In this document: one piece after another, positions 23,579 to 36,964 of the stretch | Numbering within the stretch: the stretch's first letter is position 1 | How the letters are laid out: every line of letters starts with the position of its first letter | Source of the DNA: Fasciola hepatica | Lineage: Eukaryota > Platyhelminthes > Trematoda > Plagiorchiida > Fasciolidae | NCBI GenBank assembly: GCA_948099385.1 | Contig: CANUEZ040000156.1 | Coordinates: 9,011,501 to 9,075,500 of the forward strand | Length of the DNA stretch: 64,000 bases | Direction: 5' to 3' | Notes under the pieces: model-generated | What the model was told of the DNA's origin: nothing | The model's input: only the letters and a program-made list of their open reading frames with translations | Database searches by the model: none | Translations under genes and position numbers: made by a program

Positions 23579-25778
23579 TAAATAAAAATGGACTTCGTGT
23601 TTTACTTTCTACAACCTTTCCAACCTTCTCCATCTAAATTAAAATAGATCCAGTTTTGGTGCTTCACGTGTTGACTGTTATCACGCAATTTTACTCGCAC
23701 GGAGAATATCCCTGCAGAATATTTTTCATAAATACACTTGCCCACTAACGTAAATTCACCATTTATTTTCACTTATTTACCATCGTTGAATACTCTCCTT
23801 TATATCGCTCCCGGTCCTCGACTGTCTATTTCAGCTTGAACAGACTTCGCAGTCGTTCGTGGTGATCACCCCTGATCATGAACACTGTTGAACTTCGATC
23901 CTCATTTGATAACCGTTTTGGAATCACTGTTGAAGCTTGTATGTATTTCTTTATGTTTACGCCTTGCTATTCGAGTACCGTGGCATACTCAGGTCAGTCA
24001 CTTGTTTGTTTTGGAATGCGTTCTTGTGGAAACCCGTTTTTCTAACCCGGAAAAATGACCTTTATTGAGTTCACCTCTATGCAGCAATAAGGGTCGGAGT
24101 GTGGAAATTATTGAGATAAAATACATCGTGTATGTGACGTGTACCCTCCAGAGTCAATGACTGATGTGGTCAGCAAGATATACTGTTCGTAAAAGAACCG
24201 GTCAGAGAAAATGGGACAGTCTGATAGTTGTATACGCCAACAAATTCATTCACCATTGGCTATGACTTCAGTTATGACGCATTTTAGGGATAAAAGAGCT
24301 TTGTCATGCCCTCTTTGGTTTCTAATGATTATTATGGAGTCAGTTTTCAACCCAACTCATTTAAATAAACAATTCACTTAAATCACTACTGACGCGGATA
24401 ATGGACCTCTGTGGCGTACATTTCGGACACTGGTAATATGTTTATTCATCAATCGTCGTTTTTCTTGGTAAGGCCGTCACTGGGGTGATCAATTCCCGAC
24501 CTAGTCCAGAGGTTAGGCCAGAACATAACCACATAGCAGACTCGAGTGCATTCGAATGAAACGGAAAGCGCGTGCGTCTATCGGTAAACCACAGAACACT
24601 CGATACTGGAACCTAAGATTAACAGTATCATATGCTTACCGTCTGACTTGCTCTTTTATTTCTCCCTTCGTAGTTATTTAGGGTTGGTATCTGCTCAACT
24701 ACGGGTTGGTGTGCAATAACTGTGTGCACCTTCTGTTGCGATGTGGATATCTGCTTATGGGGGAAATGATCGTTGTGTGAAGCAACTAGATCCAACGTTC
24801 GAGCCTGTGTGGTTTGTGTTTGTGCTGTCTGTGTCGGAGTATCCTATAACCACTCGTGAATGTGATCATCGGTGTCGTGTTCAGCAAGTCCATTCCGATT
24901 GAATTGTGTTCGAAGCTGATTGACGTTAATGACCTACTGCTTTCTTCTAACAAGTAGGGTGTATGGAATTTGTCGTCTCCTTCCTGCTACCTATCCAGGA
25001 TTTCATGTACAATGACATCTGAAATATTCAATACAGACAGTATCGCTTACTATGAATCCACCCCTTGTACAATACCGATCACCCGTTCACTTTCAACTCT
25101 AGAAATATTTCCAAGAACCATCAAATGGCTTTCAAAAACAGAATTGTTCGCCCATGCACAATCCCAACTGTTCAAATGAGTTTGGTTTGAGAAAACATTG
25201 TTCACTTTATGTACTGAACGACCCGATGCATTCTGGTTACTAGGAAACTAATATATTGCCACAAAATTGTTAACGTCAAACACACATACTATTGTCCAAC
25301 AAAACGATCAGTACGATCTATGATACCACTTGATCCGTCTATTCATACCACCCACACATCGTTGCTTTCTTCCAGTACGCGCAGCAATACATGCTCCGAC
25401 CCTCAAAGTGCCCTGTATTTTCGCTCATAGAAACTCAGCCTCCATCTTGCTGAACATTGATAACTGGAAGCATTAGATAAAACGTGGCCGCAAGTTCGAC
25501 TAAACTGAGAACCTTGTCTGATGAGTCCGATCAATAAAGTCCTATAATCGACACTAACAGTTTCTTCAGTCTTATGTCTATATATTTTCATTTATAAAAA
25601 CTCCAATAGCTAGACAAGACACCCACATATAACTCATTTCGTTTAATTCTAATTTTTCACAAACAGTGAGTGGTCTGGAAAGAGTTTTCACATTCTTCGA
25701 AAAAATACAGCAGTTTGTCTGTATATATTATTGCTAGTTGGAGCTGCACGGTAATTCTCGCTGGCAGTAAGGAAAAGA

Positions 25779-26006
25779 ATGCCCCAAGATCAGTCCGTAC
25801 TGATAGTTTCCTTAGTGTTCTTGTTCCCCCCAATAATTGCATGCTTAAAATACCCTAATTCTAAATTTGAGGATAAATACATTCAAGTGCCAGTCATGTC
25901 GCGTGATTCTGTGACTACAGAAAATAACTATGACGTCTCAGGGTTCAAATCACTCAAGAAGACCAACTTGAGCTCATCAAGCAACGGATCGTCTTCCCAA
26001 ATATAG
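25779..26006 (+). CDS. Conserved small frame with signal-peptide-like start, copy B
   Basis: Counterpart of 10219-10446, 75 codons, intact. Differences are few: S to L after the cysteine, H to Y, acidic-to-basic changes near residues 33-34, E to K near residue 60, and P to S near the end. The hydrophobic start (about residues 7-22) is unchanged. Family unknown. Confidence 0.25.
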   Translation: MPQDQSVLIVSLVFLFPPIIACLKYPNSKFEDKYIQVPVMSRDSVTTENNYDVSGFKSLKKTNLSSSSNGSSSQI

Positions 26007-26158
26007 AAATTTCGAATGCATTTTGAGAATACCCACAAGAATAACATGCATTGTTAGTTGTCCTAGTCAATCTTGCATTCTTAATAACGACCCCCTACCC
26101 CGATTTCATAAACTGGAGGCAGAGTTCGAACCTATGGGAAAATAAAAAAACACATTGG

Positions 26159-26470
26159 TTATCTGCGAATTGTTAGACCTCTCCATCTACACATAGATGC
26201 CAAGAAGAGCGACGTGAGTCCAGGAGCGGAGTTAATCTCTGCTGTGTAGAAAGCGGCATTTTCTACCATTTCTTTATCTAAATAATTTTGACTGAAACGG
26301 ATGATACAAGATACAGCTTTAAGTAGCAAAACTCCCCCAGAAACACGAAAATAGAGCGCTTGGCGAGAATGTACTTGAACAGTTTTTACTTTATCAGGAT
26401 CCAAATAGGTAAAGGAGGATCGCAGCGCGTTTCGGTAGCTGATGTATTTGACAATATGCTGTATATACAA
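26159..26470 (-). CDS. Conserved unrecognised frame, copy B
   Basis: A 103-codon counterpart of 10598-10909. It is identical in the central DPDKVKTVQVHSRQALYF and VSGGVLLLKAV blocks. Substitutions are confined to the first ten residues and the NAAFY.AE.N.APG region. Function unknown. Confidence 0.3.
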   Translation of the reverse strand: MYIQHIVKYISYRNALRSSFTYLDPDKVKTVQVHSRQALYFRVSGGVLLLKAVSCIIRFSQNYLDKEMVENAAFYTAEINSAPGLTSLFLASMCRWRGLTIRR

Positions 26471-28669
26471 GACATAGTCTCCCGTAAACTATTGTCAGCC
26501 GACAGTGATTCAGAAGTTAGTTTCATTTAAAAAAACAAGTGATGCAGTGGCTAGTAGGGCCCTCCACTAAACTGCCACAAAATGTTATCCTAAATTTTAG
26601 CCAACGGCGTCCCTCAGCATCCGAAGAAGCAGTAGACCACAAGATGAGTTAAAAAACAAGCTAGAACTGAGCGTATTACAACCGAGAGGTAGTCGTTGTA
26701 ACTCCAGTGTTCACATAGTTCACTAGTCTTTAGCTGACCAAAGTCTTGGATCCATATCTATATGAACTGTTTCTAGTCGCATTGCTCCAGTGCGAGCTCA
26801 CCACTAGGAACAGGTGGTCCATGCCAATATCTTTATAACCGCGGTTACTACTAAATTTATACAACGCAAGTTAATGCGCATACCGTTCCGATCCAGTAAT
26901 GCAGCGCAAACCCTTCAAAGGTGTACGCATGAAGCAACAGGACTTTTCAAATTGTTTTTCTGCAGTTGGATTATATTTGTGTTACACGAGACACATAGAA
27001 GCATTTGTCGAGTGCCTTAGCCTGATGGCTTACCCATGAATATTCCTACGTACTGGGTTTCATATTCGCTTATTGGGACACGATGTTTCACCTTCCATGA
27101 CAGACACCCTGCCAAAAACGATGGCCGCTTTAAGCGGCTATTCGTAGCTTAACTTACCGGCACCTATTCTAATTCTCCGACCTAAGTAGCATATACAACC
27201 GGTTCATGCTCCGTGTGCCCCGAAACAAATTGACCACTTACAGACCATTTTTCTAAACATAAACCGGTAGTTATGCTTCTCGGAGCGAAATTAACATCGT
27301 ATGTTTCGATCCTCGAAACTATCGTCAAGATGGCACCCACCACACATCCCGGTGTATAGTCATCTCCGGGATTGGGGGCAGTACTACCAGCACGAATGCT
27401 GAATCAGTGCTACAGTTACTCGCTCCGAGCTAGTGGCAACTGACAACCATTTTCTATAGGTGTTTTCAACCGACATAGCTAATCCTGCAGAGAACAACAT
27501 AATATTTCTTAGCGGCGCAATCTCAACGGTCAAATACTCATAGTGTTCACAAACCATGAACCTTTGGTTTATGTGATCCAGTCAGCTTCTGGTGGACAAT
27601 GCTGACGTCAGATTCACCACTAAGACTATTTCTCACGGTTGATAGTGATCAGCTGATACTTTCATGGGGTGCACGTTCTCCTAGCAGACGCAATCTTATG
27701 CGTCCATAATATTGACAACTCACAACCGACGAGCGTGTATGTGACCGAAATTGCTGCAGCTCAATCTACGAATCCTAAAGACGGATATCTCAACAATAGC
27801 GGATCTCTGAATCTGGCTGCATTATCACTCCTGTCTTTTAATGTTTATTTCATATACTTTAGTTCGAATGTTAACAGACAGTTCCTGTCTCAATTTTGTG
27901 GCAGATTTTCTTCATTCCCTACAACTTATCACGCACCGGGGCTACTGGTGAGTAGTACTGATCACTGGGTATTATTTGTATGCAAATGCACGTACATGCC
28001 CGAACACCTCTCCACTTACAATGCATGAAAATGCAACGACCACATATAAACCCTTTTTCCATAATGGACGGTTACATCTCATGCATATTAAGGAAGATGA
28101 AAAAGACTGTTCTCGTTCGATGGGTCAATTCGTTGGCCTTGCTAACGCAACCCCTGAACACGGCAGTAGTTTCGATGGAACATCTCACAAACCGTTAAAC
28201 ATGTTTGCTTGCAGACACAACGGGAGCACTGACAAACATGCTGCTAAAGAGATTCTATCACAAATCGGGTCCCATTATTAGTTCTCAACATAAAACAATC
28301 CCTTATGAAGGGCTGTATTCCTACTAATTCTCTTAATGTTGGTCAACACAGCTAAGCTAGAGATACGTGGTAAGCCTGTTTAGCTGAATTATAAATTCAC
28401 GCAACAACTTCCGGGTGCGTTGGTTTCCCACCTAATACCTGTGACCTTTGAGTACGAGAATAACAAATGACGTTTATGCCACCAGATGCAAACTCTAATT
28501 CTCAAACCACCACGAGATCAACACCACATGAAGTACGTACCTACAACTAAAGCATCCACCATCCATACTGGTATTGTCGAAACTGATGCGTACATCTGTT
28601 CGATGAGCGGGTTTTGAACCTACATGACAGTATTACTGCAGAACTGTATGGGATCATAACCATCAAATA

Positions 28670-28939
28670 GTGGCTACTTTTAAGTGCAAAGCCCTTTGTG
28701 GTCCGCTAGAATGCGGTGAAAATGTATGCCTAAAACTCATGGGAAACATTTTTTGCCACTACCAGTGGGCCACAACTGTGATGGAATATGAACCACTCAG
28801 GGAAATGGAACAAAATTACTTCGCATCATATCAACCAAAAATCGTTAGGAACTCCATGATCGCACACGGCATCAGACATTTGGTTTTCCTACAATCTTTG
28901 AAGTCCGATTGGCAAAGAATCCATTTTGTTGATGGTTGA
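28670..28939 (+). CDS. Unrecognised 89-codon frame, copy B
   Basis: Base-for-base identical to 13158-13427, inside the 800-bp identical tract. Six cysteines lie in the N-terminal 40 residues. No family is recognised. See the copy A entry. Confidence 0.25.
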   Translation: MATFKCKALCGPLECGENVCLKLMGNIFCHYQWATTVMEYEPLREMEQNYFASYQPKIVRNSMIAHGIRHLVFLQSLKSDWQRIHFVDG

Positions 28940-31900
28940 ATAATTATTTATGTTTTACGTCATAATTTGTCACACTCTTGCCTCCAAGTCCAGTATGTAG
29001 GTAGCTCTTTCGCTAGTCTCTCTAGAGCAGACGAGCTGGTACGACCGTATTTATAACTACACTATTCGAGCGTAACTGCATGAGTTAGACTTGAAGGTAG
29101 CGAGTGTTTTCATAAGTATTACAGTGAATGATGGACAGACGAAGCGTTTCTCATGATGTTATCTACAAACCTCTCGGGAAACAAAGCGTGAAGCTTTATC
29201 CGGCAAGCTATTGACTACTCAGTTGATGACTCTTCGTTAGATTAGGGGAATCTTTCAATCAAAACGGTGGGGATTTCCTCATTATCTGAGGCGTCTCAAA
29301 CTGAAGTCCACGAAAAGAGCTAAGCGTGTTTTATTCCGAGCTTAAACAATGATGGTCGTTGGCATGATATATCGACTTTTGGCAGGATACTTTTTTCGAG
29401 GGGAATTCTTGTACTAAAATGTTTCTCTGAGTCTTCTTCGGTTCATCATATATCAAACACTCATACGCGAGACAATCCAATCGCCAAAATTACGGTTCTC
29501 GGGATTTGAATTCTTGGACGAAACCTTTACATGCCCTCATTTTTGGTGTTTCATGCGGCCCTCACCTCAAGTGATACTGACAACATTTGAAGGAGGAATA
29601 GGACGAAATACCATTCTCGATTAATACAAATGCAATTGTTTCAGCGTACTGGACACCGTTTATCCACCGTTGAACTACAAATACTCGGTGACTACGAATT
29701 TGCAACGCATCACACAGAGAAAGACCACAGCAAGATCCAAAAATGGCGACTGTATTGTTGAAACCTAGGTACAAGTCAATCCAGCAATTGTTCAGTCTGT
29801 GTTTGGCTTCTGGTCAGAGTCTTCAATATTTTTTTCACATATCAATGCCAGCATGTCTTCCGTCTTGTTCATATTTTCTTATGCAATAAACAGACCACAA
29901 AAATAGCTTTTATCAGAACCAGGTTTAGTGTGTACGATCGATATTGGTCCATTGCTGTGACACTAGCCGAATGTTTAATTGCCGCTTACTCTGAGTCATT
30001 GTATTTCAGAGGCTCAAAGATTTTACCCAAGTTATTCACTTCAAACTTTCAAATTGAATCGTGAGGTGAAGCTATAATTTACATTTTACCTGGCTCAGTG
30101 AGTTCTGTCCAGAAAATACCAAAGCCATGGTCCCGCTATTATTGTATTATTTTTGTAAACACTCAACGTAATATTTCCTTTCATTATCGTTGCCAACCTA
30201 ATTCAACATAACTTTCAGACTGATTATAGCAGATAATTGGGAAAAACGTACATAACGCCAATACCTCATAGCATTTGTCTTCTCGTATTACTAACTCGAC
30301 GTAAGATAAGTTGAATTCGTTCATCGGCTGCATCTGTAATACCCTTCCTATTATTCTACGTTCAACGTGATGGTGATCAACCTGAGTTGCTTGCACCAGA
30401 GATTCTACAAGAAGCTCTCTGACTGTGCGTTCTCTTTTTTTCCATTGAACACTGCAAATTAAATAGGATTACAAATACTTCACGGAAAACTAGTAAAACA
30501 CGTGGGTTGAAGATACATCAAATGTCGTTTTCTTTGCCATCTTCTAGAAGAGGTAGAACCAATTCAGCCCACCGAGCCCCGATAGCCATGTATAACGACG
30601 ATTAGAGCAGTAAGTCTTTTGATGCGGATTGTTCTGACAATATAGTCTGGGGCCATATGTGAAATAATAAAAGCTTGTTGGCAACACCAGCATCATGTCA
30701 AAATCAGATTGCTTCATTTGAATTCGTGCAAAATTATACATCCATTGTGTTCCCGTTTGCGCACAACGTATTATTTTAGGTTTATTTTGTACCGAACTTG
30801 GGAGAAATTATTACTCGAATTTGAGGTAAATTATATTTTAAATGGGTCGGACCATATGAAACAAAACAAATAATCCATCTGGCGTACCTGATTGGATGGT
30901 GAACACTGACTGCTTCGAATGAAAAAGACTAAGTTTATAAGTAACTTATGGATTCAGGATAAACAACTGCTCTAACCCAACAAAGCTTCGATATTAAAAA
31001 AACACATTGTGTACGATCCTTATATTCTTCGTTGTTGAGTAGTCATAAGTGTGACTCATGAACTCAAACACCTTGAATAGTTTTGTTAAATAGTTTCACA
31101 TGGGTACATTCTGAATTAAAACGCATAAGTTGCTCTCTGTTGCCATAAGGTATAAAATTCCGAATAGAACTGACTAGTCTGGTTTTCATTAGTAGTATGC
31201 GCAGTTCAATTTATCTATTTTGCTGAGAAATAAAAATTAGCTTCGTCATTCGTATGAAACCAGGATGAGGGCAATTTTACGTGAATGATATAAAACTCAG
31301 TTTTTCGTTGGGGATGACCATAATCGAAAAAGATCTGCGATAGATATGTGGTTAGCCATTGATCTGCAAACAATGAAATGTGAATCCTTCGATTGATTTC
31401 GATTGAGCCGCTTTACTGAATTTGTCTGTTTACTTGATTGTGAATGAAGAGTAAACATGGGGTGCCTAACTAGTTCCACATCGAAATGAGTGTAGCGATT
31501 TTCAAAATTTTCATGACCAGAGAACCATACCTCAGTGTGATCAGCTGCCCATTCGAGAACCATTCAGTAAGCCGATGTATTGATTCCTTGTTGGCGAAGA
31601 AAACCCGTGTGCTTGAAAGTTTTGCTGAGGGTATACCCTATATGAGGCTGTAATGGTTCGTTGTTTCGGCAACTCACCAGAAGAGAGTGCGTGGCACAAA
31701 TTCGCACTGGTGAACAAAATAACAACTACCCAATTTTCAAAGCACACCATTCACCACATGCTGTATACCAAGCATTCTACAATTCAGATAAACTGGAACA
31801 GCTTATTTGCGATTCAGAATAGTTCTTTTAAAAATTAATACAGTTCATAATTCTGTTTAGAACGAGAATAAGATCTAGCCATATTTTGTTTTGCTGATTC

Positions 31901-33761
31901 TCATCTGTGCATACATTCACCTGTGTTGTGCAATATTGACCTCATATGGGGTCACCACGGAACTGTTTACCAAATCCTTCCTAACCAAATCGTGTTTTTT
32001 ACATATCATCCTTATTTTATGCCCTAATGTGACGATCGGTTTGATATTTGATTTTTTAATTGCTGTATTGTGGACCTAACGACTGCACTGGATTACCAAT
32101 GAAATGGAATAAGCCATTTTTGTTTGCGTACTCCCCTATATGCAAGACCCAGAGTGAGACGATTTTCATGCTGACCATTTTTGGTTGACGGGACATAACC
32201 CTGAGCTTGACACTGCTCATTTCTTCCGGTCATTTCCAATGATCACATTATGACAACACGGGTTGGCGAACAAGCTCGTTTTTAGGGATTCATACTCATG
32301 AATTTACGTCTGTCTCAACAAAATGACTGCTGATCAGTATTCATCAAAAAAGCGATTCTCTGATCAATGCACACTCAAGCATCAGAGAGTTCGTGCACAG
32401 CCGTGTGCTAGTCATCCAGTTCAACTGACCGGATTTGTCGACGACAGTCATTTCCACTGCATGCGTGACTAACGAGACGAGCTCACCCCCTCAGGTCAAT
32501 TAGGGCTTGTCCACTATGCAGTTTGAGAGGGATACACATTCATTTCTTTTCACCAAGGCCTGTGCAAGACCTGTGAGACGGTACTCATGGACTGACGGCC
32601 ATTTCTCAACAAACCTGCACATATTTTACACAACGCTTGATTTACCTCATGCAGTAAAGTGTGTCCATTGGGAACGGATGCGGCCCTGGGGATTCGAATG
32701 TCTGATATTACTACTAATCACAGTAGCAGTAGTTAATTTTTGAATTCTTTTGAATTCTCGCTAGGAAAACTGCATGGCATCGTCCGCTTGAGAAATCGGT
32801 GAACGACATCGGATTTAGCAAATCATGCATTCAAACCTGCTTTTTTAACCCCAAAATGGATGGGATATAGCTATCTGCGCCACTCGAGTGAACCGTCAGT
32901 GGTAATCAAGAGAACATGACATTTTTCATTATGATATAACGGGCCATGTCGGTCAAATTAGTATGACCTTGCATAGTAAGTCCGAGTTGGAGAGCAACTT
33001 ATGTAGTAATGGACCAGCGGTGTGTCATCTACTTGACAGTGTTTATCGCTAACCCGTTTATGGTTTATTCTCGTGTATCAACTTTGGTCTCCTGAATGGT
33101 AAAGTCTTCAATAAATCTAGTTAATTTGGAACAGCCAGTAAAGGTTATTGGATTGGAGCTGTTCTGATTACAACTTCTCAGAAACAAACTAACTAAGAAA
33201 CAAGACTTGTCGGTTGTCATATTATGTAGTCGGATCTTCCTGCCTGCCTATGGCCAAAGTGTATATGAACCTCGTGGAAGCCTTATACACGATAAGATTT
33301 CCGTGCAATCGTGGGGCTCTCAATATCTTTCATCCATCAAATGAACTGCCAACTTACCGATGCTTGCCCCACCAAGGTCAATGTAGCTTTTGCCATAATA
33401 AAAAGACCAACACGGCCCGTTCATTCACAATAAACGAGTTTGTGCTGGCTTTTATACTATTACTAGTTCACTCGATTTGCGTAGATAGCTATATCCGGTC
33501 GCTTTGTAGTTAAAAGAGCACCTTCGAATGTATATGTTTGCAAATTCCGGTGTCGTTCACTGATTTCTCGAGTGGACAGTGTCAAACAGTTTTTCTTGAG
33601 AGTACTCAGAAAGATTTAAAATCTAACTACTGCTACCGTTTTTAACAGTAATATTAGAAATTCGAATCTCCAGGGCTGTACCTGTTCCCAAAGAGAAAGT
33701 ACAGCAAGCATGCCACAATTCACCAGCGTATTGATAATTTTTAATTGTATATTTTGAGGAA

Positions 33762-33762
33762 G

Positions 33763-33807
<45 letters not shown>

Positions 33808-33809
33808 TA
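33762..33809. repeat. (TAA)n microsatellite, copy B only
   Basis: About 15 units of ATA/AAT. In copies A and C this position holds roughly 60-90 bp of ordinary sequence (cgaaacgttc and following), so the tract replaces unit DNA in B. Confidence 0.9.
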
Positions 33810-33920
33810 ATATGCGAAATACTACTAATTGGAAAGTTAGAAAAAGGACTCCACAGCAGAAATCAGTGGAGCTCGATTGTTTGCTTTATTGTTTTCAGAG
33901 GAGGTTCACATCTGAACATA

Positions 33921-34147
33921 GAAGCCAATAGCATTAGATTGCACGATGTATTCCGGACCATTTCGCAGCATCTTCACTTGTGCATACTGCAGTCAAGGTG
34001 ACCATTTATAAATGGTAAATTGAACGTTCTCATGAGACCAAAGGCAAAAGCGCAAACTCACACACGCAACCTTGATTGCAGTATGCACCAGTGAAGATGC
34101 AGCGAAATGGTCCGGAATACATCGTGCAAGTTAGTGTTATTGACTTC
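33921..34147. mobile_element. Fold-back (MITE-like) element, copy B only
   Basis: Two arms of about 79 bp are near-perfect inverted complements. The left arm (33921-33999) runs through gcacgatgtattccggacca to ctgcagtcaaggt. The right arm (34069-34147) runs from accttgattgcag to tggtccggaatacatcgtgc and on. A 69-bp non-coding middle separates them. Copies A and C lack it and read through the site (aggtttatatcattttgc). The flanks (aggttcacatc left, aagtttatatc right) could be a worn 11-bp target duplication. No frame of use lies inside, so any movement would need a transposase in trans. It could also fold into a long hairpin RNA. Confidence 0.75.
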
Positions 34148-35249
34148 GAAGTTTATATCATTTTGCTAGTTGGGTAAGTTTAGAAGAAGGAGAAGCATGT
34201 GACTATACTTATTTGGAATCTTCATCGAAGTTACCATATGCACCCAAATATGCCTCAAATTTGGTTAGAGAATTTTATTAGGCATAATATTAGTATAAAT
34301 TTTGAATCTCAGGCTGAACCGGGAATTAATATTAAAATATGAAGTGTAGAACAATTAGGTTAATATGAAACCTGGGTCGAATCTGTTCCATACATTCAAC
34401 AATAACCTCTGACATACCTTTGAACAGACTTTATCAACCAATCCATGACTGAACTACGCAAATCTAAAAATCGATTGTACAATGCTTTCTCGCTCGAATA
34501 TGATGTATTTGCATGCAACTCTCGAAGAAGGACCAAACAGCAGTCAAATTTTGCCCCTTAAGTTAAAAGAATCTGGATGTAACTGTCAAGTAGACGAGGT
34601 TCTATATGCTTCTATTAAAGGGCCTGCGTAAAACTCGGTTCGTACCGCTCCAGGAGATGGAACCTACCTGACGATGACTTTCCCATAATTTCAGTGTGTA
34701 TTGAGATTGGAAGAGCTTCGAAGTCATAAAAATTACCGCTGTTTTTGTTTACGAAACAATATTCAGACCAAATTATTAATAACAGTTAGAATTCAAGGGG
34801 AAAGTACATTCCCGGTGAAAACATGATATTTATTATGTATGTACATCGAGTGTGACCGGATCATCTTGAGTGCAAATATGTTTAGAAAGAAATAAACCTG
34901 AATTTCTGTCACCCACTAGATGAAAACCTAAATTACATTAGGTCGGTTCCAGAATAATCACATGTCCAGATAGTTCTATACCGAATCAAATTAGCAACGT
35001 TATATGCCAAGGCTGTTATCGAATTGTTCTCACTTCCTTGTGATTTGCTGTGAATTCGATATATCTTTTGTTTACCTATTTTCGTAGATTACACACACAA
35101 AGCACATTTGGTGTATTCGTTTTATCTTAATCCATCACATTTTCAGGTAGACAGAGGTCTTTATTTCAGTTAAAGTGGTTTTGGACTCGGCAACTCATCG
35201 AATCCATGGGAAGAAAAAATGACTGCATAATAAAGTGACCAAAAAATTC

Positions 35250-36640
35250 AGCCGATACTCGTGTCTGCTTTATGAGGATTTGGGCCAGATATGAAACAGT
35301 AGGGTGTTTTTAGATGGTTATGTGAGAGGATGTGGATCAATTGGAAGAACGTATAGGATCGAAAGAGCTACATCTGGATAGATCACTGTGGAAAGGTTAA
35401 GTAATGTCTGTAAGGGATTTGGTGAGCACACGTTTCACATGCGGCCAGGTGTAGATTGCACAGCTTAGCAGAGAATTTAATTAGAAGAATGAAAAATGCT
35501 CGACTGAAAATAGATAGACCTCGAGAAAGTATTTTGAAACCTTTCTTCAATATGCTAGCAAAAATCACAGGGGAACAGCAAAGTAGAGTAGGAAAAACAC
35601 ATTGATAAACAAAAATGGAAATAACACTCTGCCTGTTGAGGTGCGCGAAACTTCGCATTTGGTAAGACAGACAGCGTAGTTTTGTCAAACAGTGCGAAAT
35701 ATGAGATAACCACTTCAAATATGCATTGATAGTGATTTCCAAGTATCGGACTGGACCAACTTTAGCTAGTGGTTCTGTGAAAATGATACATGGATCAAAG
35801 GGACAAGCCGATCGATAAAGGGGCAATATGTTTTGGAGCATTTGGGCATTTAAAATTAAACCTTATCGAACAGAGAAATCGTTATTATTGGACAGATTAC
35901 TGGAAAAGTTATTGATGTTCTGGGTTACAGGAACAGCTTGCCAAAAGTCTACATTATCGGCATATTTAAATTAATGTACGGAAGAATTGGTTGAAAGATC
36001 ACTATTGTAGGTGGAAGATAAATAGCAGAAAAGCACAGTTCCCTGAAACACTACGGAATTGTTCACCAAGGGTTTAATTTTTTTAAATATTAGTAGTGTG
36101 CACTGATTTTTGTTGGTAAAATAATCGGGCAACCATGGCAGTACGGTCACAGGATAGACAAAAGCTTCCAGTTTACGCAGGAGGTGGGATCACGGAATAG
36201 AATGAACAGTGGATGAGTAGTCGAGAAAGGAGCGTCTCACAGACTTGTCTGATCCATTGAAGAATTGGGTCACATGGTGGGCCAAGGAAGCGATGGCATC
36301 CACGGTAGACTTGTTCTATCTAGGACAAACTGTAAGGATTCGCTGGGACAGTTTATGAAGGGATTGAGAGGCTTAGGAATAGCATGCTCTGTAACTTTAG
36401 GATAAGCTGAAGTTAGAATAATGGGACCGAAGTGTTTAACTGTTATACCATAATCACAAGACTTGGGTATAGGAACAATGGTGACCGGTCTCCAGCAGTC
36501 TAGAATAGAATACGAGCAAAGAGATTTGCTCAAGAGAAAAATAAATATATTAGTCAGGGCAACAGCACTATGTCTCAAAATTGATGACAATAGGACATCA
36601 GGACCAACACTTGAGTTTATATCGGAAGTGAGAAAAAGCT
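35250..36640 (-). pseudogene. Non-LTR (CR1/Jockey-like) reverse transcriptase remnant, copy B
   Basis: The same LINE as in A and C. The CW..V.IVPIPKS finger block is near 36490-36530, with PIILTSAYPKV after it. Motif A reads LDYSS with the catalytic Asp intact (codon 36220-36222). Motif C reads FKYADNVDFW (35941-35970), with ADN in place of ADD. The thumb VRYLEITINAYLKW lies near 35700-35760, and the frame continues through FSRAFFILLIKFSA to about 35383. Frameshifts separate the finger and thumb frames. Upstream sequence is cut by the 540-bp deletion near 36945. Confidence 0.75.
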
Positions 36641-36964
36641 CAAATTCTTCTTCCGTAGAGAAAATGTTGTGTGCTCGTCATCTTGTGGAATAAAATGAAA
36701 TCGTAGTGTTAGTTGGTGGGTGGATGAATGCACCGTTTATACTATCAACACATGCAGCAAATTTCGCTTGCGTCGATTTCTCTCCACACAGAAGCCGAAT
36801 GTCTTGCCATAGTAGGTTACTGTTATGGCTATATAGAAGTTGACCAGCATATAGTGAGTCAGTGTTTTTAAGTTCACAAGTAAGATTCTCATTTTAAGAG
36901 ATTTGTCTTGTCAATCTAGATAGTAAACGGTAAACAATTTTTCGTCATTTACCGAGGCAAAGCC

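Larger units (their letters stand above)
23579..36960. repeat. 14-kb duplicated unit, copy B
   Basis: Collinear with copy A, with mosaic similarity: parts are clearly diverged and parts identical. Differences from A include an extra ~90 bp at 24532-24625, a (TAA)n tract at 33762-33809, a fold-back element at 33921-34147 and the absence of the 350-bp coding-like insert. Near the right end it loses about 540 bp: the sequence jumps from caatttttcg to tcatttaccgaggcaaag at about 36945. It then passes directly into the inverted segment, so it never reaches the boundary shared by A and C. Confidence 0.85.
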
